Assembly: GCA_021413595.1 (NCBI GenBank)
Contig: JAIOQD010000064.1
Span: 1 to 7,520 of the forward strand
Reading direction: 5' to 3'
Origin: Bacteroidota bacterium
GTDB lineage: Bacteria > Bacteroidota > Bacteroidia > 2-12-FULL-35-15
DNA: 7,520 nt
Shown: piece by piece, positions 6,196 through 7,520 of the stretch
Position numbering within the stretch: position 1 is the first letter of the stretch
Layout: the number at the start of each line of letters is the position of its first letter
The notes under the pieces: model-generated
Seen by the model: only the letters and a program-made list of their open reading frames with translations
Database searches by the model: none
What the model was told of the DNA's origin: nothing
Made by a program: the position numbers and the translations under genes

Positions 6196-6252
6196 ATGGA
6201 AAATAAAATTAAACCTGACTCACTTGAATGGACAATGCGTAAAGTGAATTAG
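6196..6252 (+). CDS. Tiny ORF of 18 codons, possibly the 5' stub of a deleted gene
   Basis: The ATG at 6196 follows an A-rich leader like those of real genes in this window and reads MENKIKPDSLEWTMRKVN before TAG at 6250-6252. The opening looks like a genuine N-terminus (charged, then a short helix), but nothing recognisable follows in any frame. It may be the start of a gene whose remainder was deleted, a small peptide, or chance. No family assignment is possible. Confidence 0.2.
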   Translation: MENKIKPDSLEWTMRKVN

Positions 6253-6305
6253 TAAAATAAAATTCAACCTTTCAAGGGGTTTCATTGATCTTTAAATCCG
6301 AAAAT

Positions 6306-7496
6306 TTATTTTTTTATTACCACTAAAATTCTACCTACTTTTTCAAAAGCTATTAATGCTTTATCGATATGCTCCTTTTCATGTGCAGCAGAAAGTTGAA
6401 CCCGAATACGAGCTTGTCCTTTTGCTACAACAGGATAAAAGAAACCGGTAACATAGATCCCTTCTTCCAATAATTTAGAGGCGAATTCCTGTGCTAATTT
6501 TGCATCATATAACATTACCGGAACAATGGCTGAATCGCCATCTTTAATTTCCAGTCCAACTTTTTTAATTCCTTGTTTAAAATAATTTACATTCGCTTCT
6601 AATTTATCGCGCAAAGCAGTTGTTTCACTTAGCATATCCAATACTGCAATAGAAGCACCTGTAATATGCGGAGCCAAGGAGTTACTGAATAAATATGGTC
6701 GAGAACGCTGACGCAACATTTCAATTATTTCCTTTTTAGCGGATGTAAATCCCCCCATTGCGCCACCAAGTGCTTTCCCCAACGTACCTGTAACAATATC
6801 CACACGGTGCATTACATTTTTTAACTCAATGGTTCCTCTACCAGTTTTACCAATAAAGCCGCTGGCGTGACTTTCATCCACCATCACCATTGCATTGTAT
6901 TTATCGGCTAGGTCACAGATCTTATCCAGAGGGGCAACAAAACCATCCATTGAAAAAACGCCATCGGTAACAATTAAGCGAAAACGTTGTTTTTGTGCTG
7001 CTTTCAATTGTTCCTCCAGATCTTCCATGTTACAATTCTTGTAACGATAGCGCTGCGCTTTACACAAACGAACACCATCAATAATGGAAGCATGATTTAA
7101 TTCATCGGAAATAATTGCATCTTCTTCACCAAGCAAAGGTTCAAATACCCCGCCATTGGCATCAAAGCAGGCAGCGTACAAAATAGTATCTTCTTGTCCT
7201 ACAAACTTCGCGAGTTTCTGCTCCAACTCTTTATGAATATCCTGTGTTCCACAAATAAAACGGACACTACTCATTCCATAACCATGTTTATCTAATGTTT
7301 TATGAGCTGCTTCGATCACTTTGGGGTGAGAAGATAATCCCAGATAATTGTTAGAACAAAATATGATCACTTCTTTTCCGTTTACTTTCACCACTGCGCC
7401 TTGTTCAGTAGTTATAACACGTTCCCGTTTAAAAAGGCCTGCCTCTTCAATAGTGTTTAATTCTGCCTGTAGATGATCTTTAAAATTTCCGTACAT
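6306..7496 (-). CDS. kbl: Glycine C-acetyltransferase (2-amino-3-ketobutyrate CoA ligase)
   Basis: This cytoplasmic PLP-dependent enzyme of the alpha-oxoamine synthase family catalyses 2-amino-3-oxobutanoate + CoA to glycine + acetyl-CoA, the second step of threonine breakdown after threonine dehydrogenase. The 396-residue length matches E. coli Kbl (398). Visible marks: [13 protein letters not shown] (46-58), [20 protein letters not shown] (72-91), [11 protein letters not shown] with His135 stacking on PLP (131-141), DGVFSMDG (178-185), [10 protein letters not shown] with Asp207 and His210 (207-216), and the Schiff-base lysine Lys241 in [13 protein letters not shown]. The C-terminal domain carries [10 protein letters not shown] and [10 protein letters not shown], which favour Kbl over the related BioF and HemA. 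The ATG at 7494-7496 gives the normal N-terminus; only 24 bases upstream are visible, so its promoter is not seen and tdh is not in the window. It is convergent with the other genes and unrelated to them in function. Confidence 0.96.
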   Translation of the reverse strand: MYGNFKDHLQAELNTIEEAGLFKRERVITTEQGAVVKVNGKEVIIFCSNNYLGLSSHPKVIEAAHKTLDKHGYGMSSVRFICGTQDIHKELEQKLAKFVGQEDTILYAACFDANGGVFEPLLGEEDAIISDELNHASIIDGVRLCKAQRYRYKNCNMEDLEEQLKAAQKQRFRLIVTDGVFSMDGFVAPLDKICDLADKYNAMVMVDESHASGFIGKTGRGTIELKNVMHRVDIVTGTLGKALGGAMGGFTSAKKEIIEMLRQRSRPYLFSNSLAPHITGASIAVLDMLSETTALRDKLEANVNYFKQGIKKVGLEIKDGDSAIVPVMLYDAKLAQEFASKLLEEGIYVTGFFYPVVAKGQARIRVQLSAAHEKEHIDKALIAFEKVGRILVVIKK

Positions 7497-7520
7497 ATTT
7501 ATGTAGATATGAGATTTATA

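Larger units (their letters stand above)
6009..6305. other. Non-coding or decayed junction between broken cupin gene and kbl
   Basis: This stretch of 297 bases between a plus-strand pseudogene and the convergent kbl gene has no intact gene. It includes a minus-strand open stretch at 6055-6135 and an 18-codon plus-strand ORF at 6196-6252. I found no strong hairpin followed by a T-run that could serve as a terminator for either side; the T-rich 6306-6314 is inside the end of kbl. No tRNA-like or other RNA fold was recognised. Together with the broken cupin gene it makes 630 bases without an intact gene, unusual in an otherwise compact window. Confidence 0.5.

Noticed and set aside
6264..6312. 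Possible terminator between the + strand cluster and kbl
   Set aside because: Only short imperfect stems (AACC/GGTT, TAAAT/ATTTA) could be drawn, and the T-run is coding sequence of kbl.

Overview
The window is about two-thirds AT and uses A-rich leaders instead of clear Shine-Dalgarno sites. The proteins look like those of Bacteroidota, possibly the Chitinophaga/Sphingobacterium side, but genus cannot be fixed from sequence alone. Nine intact or edge-truncated genes are supported, plus one broken gene and a stretch of apparently decayed DNA.

Region 1 (1-3617, + strand) is a very tight five-gene operon with gaps of 4, 1, 1 and 3 bases. It encodes: a di-iron RIC/ScdA-type protein whose reading frame runs off the left edge and carries the tail of a DUF2249 domain; a DUF1858-DUF2249-DUF2249 protein; a 12-helix membrane protein of the NnrS / heme-copper-oxidase-subunit-I-like type; a DUF59 (MIP18/SufT-like) iron-sulfur assembly factor; and an Rrf2-family regulator with three cysteines placed to hold an iron-sulfur cluster. 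Together these suggest a nitrosative-stress or low-oxygen module: a cluster-bearing sensor, iron-centre repair and assembly, and a possible heme membrane protein for NO or respiration. The family calls rest on sequence; the shared function is inference. The operon promoter lies outside the window.

Region 2 (3702-5675, + strand) holds two AhpD-like carboxymuconolactone-decarboxylase-family proteins with CxxC sites, a classical short-chain dehydrogenase/reductase and a DUF488 protein. Spacing of 18-33 bases suggests co-transcription. The theme is probably redox or detoxification, with substrates unknown.

Region 3 (5676-6305) has no intact gene. It holds a cupin gene broken by one stop and two frameshifts (5686-6008), a short minus-strand stretch that could be the end of a lost gene, and an 18-codon ORF. 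It looks like a decaying junction.

Region 4 (6306-7496, - strand) is a complete glycine C-acetyltransferase (kbl), a PLP enzyme of threonine/glycine metabolism, convergent with the rest and functionally unrelated to it.
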